Assembly (NCBI GenBank): GCA_024643595.1
Contig: JAHEMS010000102.1
Location: 1 to 9,709 of the forward strand
DNA length: 9,709 bases
Source of the DNA: Bacteroidota bacterium
GTDB lineage: Bacteria > Bacteroidota > Bacteroidia > Cytophagales > Cyclobacteriaceae
Direction: 5' to 3'
Part shown: piece by piece, positions 1 through 7,596 of the stretch
Layout of the letters: the number at the start of each line of letters is the position of its first letter
How positions within the stretch are numbered: the first letter of the stretch is position 1
The notes under the pieces: generated by a model
Seen by the model: the letters and a program-made list of their open reading frames with translations, nothing else
The model's database searches: none
What the model was told of the DNA's origin: nothing
Made by a program: the position numbers and the translations under genes

Positions 1-1344
1 GAAAATGGCCAGGTAGTTTTCCAGGGCAGCACGCTGATAATTATCCTGAACGATGCGCAAGTCTATCGCGCTTAGCGCTCCATTTTTATATCGTTCATTA
101 CCCAGTTGTAGATTTAACTCTGCGGCCTGTAATCGTACCTGCGCAATCTGTACCAGCTGCCTGCGCAAATTGTACAAATCAAAGTCTGCTAATAAATCAT
201 TTTCCAATGATAGCTTAAGTTGATCGGTCCCCAGTTGGGCAATTCTCTCCTGAAGTTGCGCATTCTCCACTGCCCGTTTTATTTGTCCTCCATTGAATAA
301 GGTAAAACGCAATCCAAAGTTGGCATACGCACCATAGCTATTCCCCATTTGAGTTTGTTGTTTCAGGGCCGTTTCATTCACCGTATTGTATACCGGAAAA
401 CTCGCATCCCGATTTACGTATCCTACCGTATTTTCAATGGTATTACCCGTGCTGGATCGGAAGTTTGCATTTAATCGATCCAAGCTTCCATTGGCTCCCA
501 TATTTAATGTTATCAAGGGAGAATAGTTTGATTCGGCAATGCGTGTTGCATTGCGATAGAGTTCCTGACTGATGTATTGATTGCGGAGATTGGTATTGGA
601 ACTTATCATTTTATCCCGTAAGTCTTCATACCTATACAATTCATTCACGAAAGGAATCTGGTCTGTGAAAGAATAGGTCTTATTTATGTTTTCATTCAAA
701 AGCAGATTCAAATTACGCAACGCATTCTTTTGAAGAATTTCCTGCTGAAGCACACTAGCTGAGTCGGTAAGGTAATTGTTTTGCTCTTGCAACACATCGA
801 ATGTGATTGCTCCTCCCAATTCTTTACGAAGCTTTACATAATCATAACGCTCTTTTGAAAACTCCTTGTTTTTAATCAACACTTGTAATTGTTCACGCTG
901 AAGTAACACGCTGTAATATCCGAGGATAATTCCCTGCACGGTGTTCTCCATCAAAAACCTGGCATTGCCATTACTCAACTCTTCTAATTTCTCAAGTCGC
1001 TGCTTGGATATGCGTACAAAGAATCCGTCAAAAAGCGTGAACTGAACATCTAATTGTCCATTCAGGTTATCTGAAATGTTTTTGCCCGGCACGGCAAAGG
1101 GGTTGGCTGGTTTGCGTTGAACTATACTGTTTGGTTGACCTCCAATGAGATTGATGGTGGGCAATAAGCCTGCCTGCCCCCAGTTATTATTGTTCCTGGC
1201 AATTTCAACACTCAGTTTGCCTATCTGCACATCAAAATTATTACGCAATCCAATCTGGATGGCGTGCGCGAGGCTGAGCGTATCCTGCGCGTTAGCGCTC
1301 ATTGAAAAGAAAATAAAAAGAATAGCGGCCAAAAATCGATTCAT
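1..1344 (-). CDS. TolC-family outer-membrane efflux channel (3' end cut by window edge)
   Basis: This is the outer-membrane channel of the RND efflux set encoded just upstream; such proteins form a trimeric beta-barrel with a long periplasmic alpha-helical tunnel that exports drugs or other small molecules. The frame is open for 448 codons from the ATG at 1344 down to base 1 with no stop. The N-terminus is a clear Sec signal peptide (MNRFLAAILFIFF, cleavage probably after ANA at residues 17-19). The mature part starts with DTLSLAHAIQIGLRNNFDV, the usual opening of an outer-membrane efflux protein repeat. Near the left edge the second repeat shows the family pattern ERYKNGALSAIDLRIVQDNY. Family members are usually about 430-500 residues, so only a short C-terminal piece is probably missing. 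The start lies 19 bases after the pump gene's stop, consistent with one operon. The substrate cannot be predicted. Confidence 0.93.
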   Translation of the reverse strand, partial: MNRFLAAILFIFFSMSANAQDTLSLAHAIQIGLRNNFDVQIGKLSVEIARNNNNWGQAGLLPTINLIGGQPNSIVQRKPANPFAVPGKNISDNLNGQLDVQFTLFDGFFVRISKQRLEKLEELSNGNARFLMENTVQGIILGYYSVLLQREQLQVLIKNKEFSKERYDYVKLRKELGGAITFDVLQEQNNYLTDSASVLQQEILQKNALRNLNLLLNENINKTYSFTDQIPFVNELYRYEDLRDKMISSNTNLRNQYISQELYRNATRIAESNYSPLITLNMGANGSLDRLNANFRSSTGNTIENTVGYVNRDASFPVYNTVNETALKQQTQMGNSYGAYANFGLRFTLFNGGQIKRAVENAQLQERIAQLGTDQLKLSLENDLLADFDLYNLRRQLVQIAQVRLQAAELNLQLGNERYKNGALSAIDLRIVQDNYQRAALENYLAIF

Positions 1345-1363
1345 AGTTGAAATGAGATTGAAC

Positions 1364-4300
1364 TTAATGGGTTGAAATATTTGATTCTTTGCTGCTGACG
1401 TAGGAATAGATGGCCGGAATAACATATAAGGTCAGTACGGTTGCGAATGCCATTCCTCCAATAACTGCTATTCCCATCGATACGCGGCTTTCAGAACCAG
1501 CCCCCAAAGCAAGGGCAATTGGTAAAATCCCTAGAATTGTTGATAGGCTTGTCATTATAATAGGTCGGAAGCGTGATTCGGCCGCTTCAACTACAGCCTC
1601 CATCAACTTCTTTCCCTGTTCCTTTCGTTGGTTGGCGAATTCGACAATTAAAATTCCATTCTTAGTTACCAGGCCTATGAGCATTATAATTCCGATCTGG
1701 CTAAAGATGTTTAATGTCTGATTGAAATACCACAATGAGATCAGCGCACCGGCCAACGCTAAAGGCACCGTAAACATGATGATGAGTGGATCTTTGAAAC
1801 TCTCAAACTGCCCCGCCAGAATTAAATAAATGATCGCCAATGCTATTAAAAATGCACCATAAATACTGGTGGAACTTTCTGAAAATTCACGTGAGGCTCC
1901 ATCCAAACTTGTGGTGTAAGATTCATCCAACACTTCCTTGGCGATAAGTTGCATTTCTTTGATTCCTTCACCCAAGGCAACACCAGGCGAAAGTTGTGCG
2001 CTCACCTTTGCCGATGAATAACGGTTGAAGCGATATAATTGAGGTGGGCTGCTGATTTCCTCGAACCGAACCAAATTATCCATTTGAATTAATTCCCCTC
2101 TTCTGTTCTTGACGTAAAGTGTTTTCAGATCAAGTGGTTCATTTCGATCTTTCCTCTCAACCTGACCAATGATTTGGTATTGCTTGCCGTCCATGACGAA
2201 ATTTCCAAAACGAGATCCGCTGAGACCTAATTGTAATGTCTGAGCGATGTCCAACACATTCACGCCCATATTACGCGCCTTGTCCCGATCGATGGTCACA
2301 TTGATCTCGGGCTTGTTGAATTTCAAATCAAGATCAATAAAGGCAAATTTTGGACTTGCATTTGCCCTTTCCATAAACGTGGGAAGGATCGCTTTTAATC
2401 GATTAATATCACCAGCCTGGATAACAAATTGAAGCGGGAATCCTCCTCTGCGATCACCAATCGTTTGTGCCTGGCTGACATATGATCTTACTCCTGAGTA
2501 TTTACGTACTTTGGAAGTGATCTCATCTACTATTTGTTGTTGTGTTCGATCCCTCTCTTTTGGATCCTTGAGAACCACCCTGAGAAATCCGGTATTAACC
2601 CCTGAATTTCCAAAACCTGGAGACGTCATGCTAAACACACTTGATCGATCAGGCACTTCTTCGTCAACAAAATCATTTAGCTCCACGATATACTTATCCA
2701 TATACTCGAAGGTGGCACCTTCCTGAGCCTGCACCTGAAGCCGGAATTCACTGCGATCCTCCATAGGGGCAAGTTCCGAAGGCATAGTTACTCCCAATAA
2801 ATAAATCAGTCCTGCCGCTGATGCAACGATAACAAAGGCCAGCCATCTGCGCTTCATAAAGCCATTGAGGGAAGAACTGTATGATTCAGTAAGTTTTTCG
2901 AAGAACGGCTCGGTTACACGATAAAGCCAAGGCTTGACAGCTCGGCGTTTAAGAATTTTTGCGCTCATCATAGGGGTAAGCGTAAGTGACACGAATGCAG
3001 AGATCGCCACAGCGCTGGATACTACCAATCCAAACTCCCTAAACAATCGACCCGTGAGCCCCTGAAGAAAAATTACCGGCAAGAATACCGCCACTACAGA
3101 AATCGTAGTTGAAATAACGGCAAAATAAATTTCAGTAGAACCTTTCCTTGCTGCTTCTGCCGGATCTTCCCCCTCTTCAATTTTTACATATATATTTTCC
3201 AGCACAACAATAGCATCATCTACTACCAAACCAATAGCGAGCACGATACCTAACAAGGTTAGTACATTGATAGTAAAGCCAAGTAAATACATAACAAAGA
3301 ATGCGCCTATCAGCGATATAGGAATCGTGGCCACCGGTATAACGGTAGTGCGCCAATCGCGTAAGAATAGGAAGATGATGGCCAGTACAAGGCAGAAGGC
3401 AATAATAATGGTCTCCTCTACTTCCGCGATGGAGGCCCTGATATAATCCGTAGAATCCCTGCTCATCTGATAAGTAATATCCGCAGGTAGGTCACGCTGG
3501 ATCTCTACTAATTTTTTCTGCAGGCGATTGGAGATATCAATATTATTGGCACCCGGTTGTGCGATAATGGCAATGCCACATCCTGGTTTGCCATTCATTC
3601 TCATAATGGTGCGATCATTTTCGGGACCCAGTTTCGCATAACCTACATCACTGAACCGAACGATATTATCACCATCTTCTTTAATGATCAGGTTATTAAA
3701 ATCATCCTCCGTAGTGAGGCGCCCCATTGTGCGCACGGTAAGTTCTGTGGACTGTCCTTCCACTCTTCCAGAAGGAAGTTCAACATTTTCACGACCCACC
3801 GCCTGAAGTACATCAGAAGGGGCAAGTTTAAGTGAAGCTAGTCTGCTCGGGTCCATCCATAATCGCATGGAGTACCTGCGCTGGCCGTATATTCGAATGG
3901 AACTTACTCCGGGAATGGTTTGAATTCTCTCTTTAAAATAGAGTTCAGCGTAACGCGATACTTCAAGGAGATCTTTTTTATCACTATTAACAGTTAAAAA
4001 TATTATCGGGCTTGAGTCCGCATCGGCTTTTTCAATTCGTGGAGGGTCCACATCAGGAGGCAGACGGTTAACCGCTCCTGATACTTTATCTCTCACGTCA
4101 TTTGCGGCTGTTTCAAGATCAATACCCAATTCAAATTCTACGGTGATATTGCTGCTACCTTCGCGGCTTACCGAGGTAATTGTGCGAACACCCGGAACTC
4201 CATTGATTGCTTCTTCAAGCGGTTCGGTAATTTGTGATTCCATCACATCCGAATTGGCTCCCACGTAGCTGGTGGAAACGGATACGACTGGCGGATCAAC

Positions 4301-4420
4301 ACTTGGAAACTCACGAACACCAAGGAATGAAAAACCAATAACTCCGAAAAGAATGATGACTAAAGACATCACAATGGCCAGAACGGGTCTGTTGATGCTG
4401 GTGATTGATAAACTTGCCAT
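1364..4420 (-). CDS. RND efflux pump, inner-membrane permease (AcrB/HAE-1 type)
   Basis: This is the proton-driven inner-membrane pump of a tripartite RND system, which takes up substrates from the periplasm and outer membrane leaflet and passes them to the TolC-type channel. It has 1018 residues, a little shorter than AcrB (1049). The layout is that of the family: TM1 at about 9-32, a large periplasmic loop, TM2-6 at about 335-485, TM7 near 527-545, a second loop and TM8-12 at about 852-1008. By-eye alignment to AcrB places the proton-relay residues at D401 and D402 (GLVVDDAIVV), K920 (GLVTKNG), R950 and T957 (RFRPIIMTS), so the pump looks functional. The hydrophobic, large-loop architecture and the intact DD pair favour drug/lipophile export over the heavy-metal subfamily, but the substrate is unknown. 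It begins 29 bases after the adaptor gene. The reading frame is intact. Confidence 0.97.
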   Translation of the reverse strand: MASLSITSINRPVLAIVMSLVIILFGVIGFSFLGVREFPSVDPPVVSVSTSYVGANSDVMESQITEPLEEAINGVPGVRTITSVSREGSSNITVEFELGIDLETAANDVRDKVSGAVNRLPPDVDPPRIEKADADSSPIIFLTVNSDKKDLLEVSRYAELYFKERIQTIPGVSSIRIYGQRRYSMRLWMDPSRLASLKLAPSDVLQAVGRENVELPSGRVEGQSTELTVRTMGRLTTEDDFNNLIIKEDGDNIVRFSDVGYAKLGPENDRTIMRMNGKPGCGIAIIAQPGANNIDISNRLQKKLVEIQRDLPADITYQMSRDSTDYIRASIAEVEETIIIAFCLVLAIIFLFLRDWRTTVIPVATIPISLIGAFFVMYLLGFTINVLTLLGIVLAIGLVVDDAIVVLENIYVKIEEGEDPAEAARKGSTEIYFAVISTTISVVAVFLPVIFLQGLTGRLFREFGLVVSSAVAISAFVSLTLTPMMSAKILKRRAVKPWLYRVTEPFFEKLTESYSSSLNGFMKRRWLAFVIVASAAGLIYLLGVTMPSELAPMEDRSEFRLQVQAQEGATFEYMDKYIVELNDFVDEEVPDRSSVFSMTSPGFGNSGVNTGFLRVVLKDPKERDRTQQQIVDEITSKVRKYSGVRSYVSQAQTIGDRRGGFPLQFVIQAGDINRLKAILPTFMERANASPKFAFIDLDLKFNKPEINVTIDRDKARNMGVNVLDIAQTLQLGLSGSRFGNFVMDGKQYQIIGQVERKDRNEPLDLKTLYVKNRRGELIQMDNLVRFEEISSPPQLYRFNRYSSAKVSAQLSPGVALGEGIKEMQLIAKEVLDESYTTSLDGASREFSESSTSIYGAFLIALAIIYLILAGQFESFKDPLIIMFTVPLALAGALISLWYFNQTLNIFSQIGIIMLIGLVTKNGILIVEFANQRKEQGKKLMEAVVEAAESRFRPIIMTSLSTILGILPIALALGAGSESRVSMGIAVIGGMAFATVLTLYVIPAIYSYVSSKESNISTH

Positions 4421-4449
4421 GGATATTTTATTTGTCTTTTACCTAACTA

Positions 4450-5523
4450 TCAATCCAACTTAGAAATCTGCACATTCATGCCAGGGCGTAATTGCAAAAT
4501 GCCTGTAGTAAGCAAAGTATCGTTGGGCTTTAGGCCTGACAATATCTCCAACGAATTAGAGGTTCTTATTCCCGTTTCCACAAATACTTCTTTTGCTTTT
4601 CCGCCTTCAAGGATAAAAACTTTCTTTCCTGTCTGCTCAGGAATCACGGCTTCCGTTGGAACAAGTATGGCATTTTGGAAAGATTCCAGAATTAACTCCA
4701 CTTTAACAAACTGACCCGGCAACAGGTTGCCACGCCTGTTTTCCGCCAACGCCCTTATCTTTAACGTGCGTGTTGCCGGATCAATGCGAGGCTCAATTGC
4801 ATATACCTGACCTTCATAAACCTGCAAGTCTCCCTCAATCGTAAACCTGACTTTCTTACCCGGTGCCACTTGTGTACTGTAGCGACCCGGTACCGCAAAT
4901 TCCAACTTAGCCGGAGATATATTATAGAGGGTTGCAATCACATTATTCGGAGAAATGTAGGCCCCTTCACTCACAAATCGCAGACCAATTACACCATCGA
5001 AAGGCGCTTGTATTCTGGTTTTGGCCAGTTGTGTTTCAAGCAAGCGAATATCGGCCACGGTCGTGTTCAATCGGTTCAGCGCATTGTCGTATTCTTCCTG
5101 GCTGATGGCATCTTTCTCCAACAGTTTCCGCTGACGAAACTCATTATCTTCATTAAGCTTCTGGTTATATTTCTGCTTTTCCAGCTGCGCCTCGATCTCA
5201 TCTCCATTCATTCGAATTAAGGTGTCCCCTTTACGAACCTGCTTGCCCTCGCCGAAAAATATAGATATGATTTTACCGGAGACTTCGCTTTTCAATTCCA
5301 GCGACTCGTTGGGCAAAATGGAACCGGTAACGTTCAACTTATTATCCAACTGGGCTGTCTTGATGATCATCCCATCAACGGATAGCAAACCTCCTCGTCC
5401 ACCACCCGAACCTTGCCCAGGTGGAGGCGTCATCGTTGCACTTTTAAAAAAATTCAGCTTAAGCAACGTGAGGAGAATTATAATAACCGCTACAACAGCA
5501 ACGGTAATAAGTGTCTTTTTCAT
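4450..5523 (-). CDS. RND periplasmic adaptor (membrane fusion protein, HlyD/AcrA family)
   Basis: The adaptor links the RND pump to the TolC-type channel across the periplasm. It has 357 residues, within the family range. An N-terminal hydrophobic segment (about 5-22) acts as an uncleaved anchor or signal; there is no lipobox cysteine, unlike AcrA. A Pro/Gly-rich linker follows (33-45). The first lipoyl half is about 76-108 (VSGKIISIFFGEGKQVRKGD), the alpha-hairpin about 109-168, the second lipoyl half about 169-204 (IQAPFDGVIGLRFVSEGAYI), then the beta-barrel (about 205-283, with RIDPATRTLKIRA) and the membrane-proximal domain (about 284-355). The hairpin is short, as in many Bacteroidetes adaptors. 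The ATG at 5523 lies 43 bases after the coaE stop and has no Shine-Dalgarno sequence. It is the first gene of the efflux set; no regulator gene is adjacent. Confidence 0.95.
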   Translation of the reverse strand: MKKTLITVAVVAVIIILLTLLKLNFFKSATMTPPPGQGSGGGRGGLLSVDGMIIKTAQLDNKLNVTGSILPNESLELKSEVSGKIISIFFGEGKQVRKGDTLIRMNGDEIEAQLEKQKYNQKLNEDNEFRQRKLLEKDAISQEEYDNALNRLNTTVADIRLLETQLAKTRIQAPFDGVIGLRFVSEGAYISPNNVIATLYNISPAKLEFAVPGRYSTQVAPGKKVRFTIEGDLQVYEGQVYAIEPRIDPATRTLKIRALAENRRGNLLPGQFVKVELILESFQNAILVPTEAVIPEQTGKKVFILEGGKAKEVFVETGIRTSNSLEILSGLKPNDTLLTTGILQLRPGMNVQISKLD

Positions 5524-5525
5524 TG

Positions 5526-5555
5526 ATTGATTTAGAACAGGGTTGAATTGATTTA
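5526..5555 (-). repeat. 9-bp direct repeat ahead of the adaptor gene
   Basis: The sequence TAAATCAAT (minus strand) occurs at 5555-5547 and again at 5534-5526, exactly 21 bases apart start to start, about two turns of the DNA helix. The second copy ends two bases before the adaptor ATG. Together they occupy most of the 43-base coaE-adaptor gap. The geometry would suit a dimeric regulator or translational control, but the sequence is A/T-rich and chance is quite possible. Confidence 0.35.
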
Positions 5556-5566
5556 TGGAACGTTTA

Positions 5567-6169
5567 TTACTTCATCGAGTTGAACCACTCATGTAATTTC
5601 AGCACTTGAGGGACAACCAACTCAGATTCATCATTCTTTATTATGTAATCGGCTTTACTCATTTTTTCTTCCTGTGGCATTTGATTTTGAATAATTCTCT
5701 CCAGATCCTCCTTACTACGATGTGCGTCTCGTTGCAGCACTCGTTTTATTCTTAATGCATCCGGGGCGGCTACTACAATAATCTTATCCAACCATTGAAA
5801 CGATCCTGCCTCAAATAAAAGAGCCGCTTCTTTAAGGCAATATTTTGCTCCGCTTTGCGTGACGATCCACTGGTTATAATCCGCAGCCACTCTCGGATGA
5901 ACCAATGCATTTAATCTGGCTAACTTATCCGGTTGATTGAAAACTGTTTTGCCAAGCCATTCACGGTTAAGTTCACCTTTATCATCATACGACAATGATC
6001 CGAATTCTTTTTTGATCTGATGGATCAATATTCCGTCAGTGGTCATTAATTTTTTCGCTTGGCTATCGGCATCATACACAGGTACACCCAATACATGAAA
6101 GATCCGGCATATCAAACTTTTACCTGATCCTATGCCTCCAGTAATACCTATTTGGACCGGTTGCTGCAT
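5567..6169 (-). CDS. coaE: Dephospho-CoA kinase
   Basis: CoaE phosphorylates the ribose 3'-hydroxyl of dephospho-CoA with ATP, the last step of coenzyme A synthesis, in the cytoplasm. The product has 200 residues, the usual length. The P-loop GGIGSGKS is at 11-18, followed by the family motif VYDADSQAKKL (31-41) with the DAD acid pair. The CoA-domain motif is seen at HPRV (91-94), the LLFEAG motif at 117-122, and the lid region RVLQRDAHRSKEDLERI at about 143-159 with its conserved arginines, then Q161-xQMP and ADYIIKND (173-180). All catalytic elements seem present. The ATG at 6169 lies 16 bases after the ybbR-like stop; the adaptor gene of the efflux set follows after 43 bases. Next to ybbR-like and yajC genes this is a common Bacteroidetes arrangement. 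Confidence 0.97.
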   Translation of the reverse strand: MQQPVQIGITGGIGSGKSLICRIFHVLGVPVYDADSQAKKLMTTDGILIHQIKKEFGSLSYDDKGELNREWLGKTVFNQPDKLARLNALVHPRVAADYNQWIVTQSGAKYCLKEAALLFEAGSFQWLDKIIVVAAPDALRIKRVLQRDAHRSKEDLERIIQNQMPQEEKMSKADYIIKNDESELVVPQVLKLHEWFNSMK

Positions 6170-6185
6170 TGCTACTTCAATTGTG

Positions 6186-7133
6186 TTAATCGATTTTATA
6201 ACTCATTGAATCGATTGAAATTACCCGTGCGTAGACGGGCAGACCAATTATCTTTGGAAAGAGTTGCTGAGATTTTTGACTCGCTTCTTTCAGGTCTATC
6301 AACGCAGATATGTCTGCTCGCCTGGATATAAAATCTTCCTTTTGATTAACCGGAATCTGAATGAACGCTTTTACACTATCGGCAAAGGCTTTCCCTTTGC
6401 GCAGTTGATGAATCACTTTCAACTTTAAGGTTGTTTCCATCGTTTCCATCGGGCCAACTTCAATCTTCACAGCTACAACCGGTGGATTACGATTTATTGA
6501 TTCACTATCGAATAAGGGAATCTCTACTTCATCACTAAATGATTTGCTAATGCCTTTCGCCAATATGGGTAAGGAAATCGTGTCAGGTAGCGACTTGATA
6601 ATACTGCGAGGACCATCGATCACAACGGTGTCAGGTATCACTTCCACAACACCCATGAAACCAAACCCTTCTTTTAATTTGAGGTTACTCAGGTCAGCCT
6701 TGAGCCTAAATATTTTCGATACTTTCTCATCCAAATGGATGTGGAGGGTGTCCGTAGTAATATAATTGAGTTGTAAACTACCCAATTGATCAATTACCAA
6801 AGGGACGACTCCGCTGGCCGGGATCTTCTTTATCTCCAGTGGACGATCCAGGGAAATGATCAACTCAGGAAGTTTTACACCCATTGATTTACGAAACAGT
6901 TCCCAACCGCTTGCTGTAACATTAATATTGATCTGTTGAGGCAATGGCTTTACCGCTACATAGCGTTGATTATCAAAGTCAAAATGAAGAGGAAACCGTA
7001 TAGTCGATGAATGGCTTTTATTGAAAGCATTGAATATCCAAAAGGTGGCCGCAGCCAATACACACAGGATGACTGCCTTCCAGTTTGTCCGGTTGAATTG
7101 AAAAAGATTTATGATGACCCGAACGAATTTCAT
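6186..7133 (-). CDS. YbbR/CdaR-like membrane-anchored protein
   Basis: This protein has one N-terminal membrane helix (about residues 19-37, KAVILCVLAAATFWIFNAF) and a long extracytoplasmic part with YbbR-like beta repeats: one at about 45-105 and a clearer one at about 145-210 (EVIPDTVVIDGPRSIIKSLPDTI). In Firmicutes the YbbR-domain protein CdaR binds and regulates the c-di-AMP synthase CdaA; no cdaA gene is present in this window, so that partnership is only an inference here. The start needs care: the longest frame begins at a TTG at 7139, but the ATG two codons on, at 7133 (MKFVRVIINL), is the likelier start and gives 315 residues. The gene sits between yajC and coaE, an arrangement often seen in Bacteroidetes, and ends 16 bases before coaE. 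A small hairpin lies just upstream of the start. Confidence 0.87.
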   Translation of the reverse strand: MKFVRVIINLFQFNRTNWKAVILCVLAAATFWIFNAFNKSHSSTIRFPLHFDFDNQRYVAVKPLPQQININVTASGWELFRKSMGVKLPELIISLDRPLEIKKIPASGVVPLVIDQLGSLQLNYITTDTLHIHLDEKVSKIFRLKADLSNLKLKEGFGFMGVVEVIPDTVVIDGPRSIIKSLPDTISLPILAKGISKSFSDEVEIPLFDSESINRNPPVVAVKIEVGPMETMETTLKLKVIHQLRKGKAFADSVKAFIQIPVNQKEDFISRRADISALIDLKEASQKSQQLFPKIIGLPVYARVISIDSMSYKID

Positions 7134-7143
7134 ATCCAAAACG

Positions 7144-7160
7144 CCTGCCCATACGGCAGG
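7144..7160 (-). repeat. Inverted repeat (hairpin) between yajC and ybbR-like gene
   Basis: CCTGCC (7144-7149) and GGCAGG (7155-7160) form a perfect 6-bp GC-rich stem with a 5-base loop in the 39- to 45-base gap. On the transcribed strand it is followed by CGTTTT and then the ybbR-like start region at 7139/7133. It is much richer in GC than its surroundings. It could be a processing or stability element within the message, a weak attenuator, or one copy of a short dispersed palindrome; the U-run is too short to call it a terminator. Confidence 0.5.
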
Positions 7161-7178
7161 TCTTGATTGATGAAAAGC

Positions 7179-7499
7179 TTATGCGGGTTTCTTACCGGCA
7201 ATTACTTTTGTAGAATCCATTGAAACGGACGATTTTGAGAATTTTATTCTTCCTCCGCGTTCCACTTCAATAATAAATGTATCGTCTTCAATTTCTGCAA
7301 TGCGACCATGCATACCACCAATGGTAACGATATAATCACCGCGCTTCAGTTCTTCAACAAATTTCTTCTGATCTTTCGCTTTCTTTTGCTGTGGACGGAT
7401 CATAAAAAAGTAAAATACGGCAATGATGGCACCCATGAAGAGTAATTGCATCGTCATGGAGCTGCTTCCGCCTTGAGCTTGTGCTAAAATAGAGTTCAT
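7179..7499 (-). CDS. yajC: Preprotein translocase accessory subunit YajC
   Basis: YajC is a small inner-membrane protein that associates with SecDF and the SecYEG translocon. The product has 106 residues, normal for the family. A short N-terminus rich in Gln, Gly and Ser leads into one membrane helix at about 17-34, followed directly by the family signature MIRPQQKK (33-40) and a basic stretch. The cytoplasmic domain has the conserved pattern LKRGDYIVTIGGMHGRI (about 51-67) and continues to VERGGRIKFSKSSV. The ATG at 7499 has an A/T-rich leader without a Shine-Dalgarno sequence. A strong hairpin terminator lies just upstream, so the gene probably has its own promoter, though no clear TAnnTTTG element is visible in the short space. 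SecD/SecF genes are not in this window. Confidence 0.96.
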   Translation of the reverse strand: MNSILAQAQGGSSSMTMQLLFMGAIIAVFYFFMIRPQQKKAKDQKKFVEELKRGDYIVTIGGMHGRIAEIEDDTFIIEVERGGRIKFSKSSVSMDSTKVIAGKKPA

Positions 7500-7530
7500 A
7501 GTTAAAAAATTTGGGCTGCAAGTTATTCTA

Positions 7531-7573
7531 ATAAAACAATCATCCCAAACCCTTCTGAGGATTTGGGATGATT
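7531..7573 (-). terminator. Strong hairpin terminator after the DUF1573 lipoprotein gene
   Basis: AATCATCCCAAA (7538-7549) and TTTGGGATGATT (7562-7573) are perfect 12-bp complements. Inside them, after one mismatch, a further CCT/AGG pairs around a 4-base loop (7554-7557). On the minus strand the stem is followed by GTTTTATTAG (down to about 7528), a moderate U-tract, so termination would act 24 bases after the DUF1573 gene stop and shield yajC. On the plus strand the stem is followed by a weaker T-rich run, so some two-way action is possible, but no plus-strand gene approaches it. Confidence 0.85.
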
Positions 7574-7596
7574 TGAATTTTAATTGTCGCCAGCTA

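Noticed and set aside
1145..1721. Plus-strand open frames opposite the TolC and pump genes
   Set aside because: Both are antisense to well-supported genes and have no recognisable features.
4870..5220. 116-codon plus-strand open frame
   Set aside because: Lies wholly within the adaptor gene on the opposite strand; no family features, no promoter, and the adaptor frame shows clear domain motifs.
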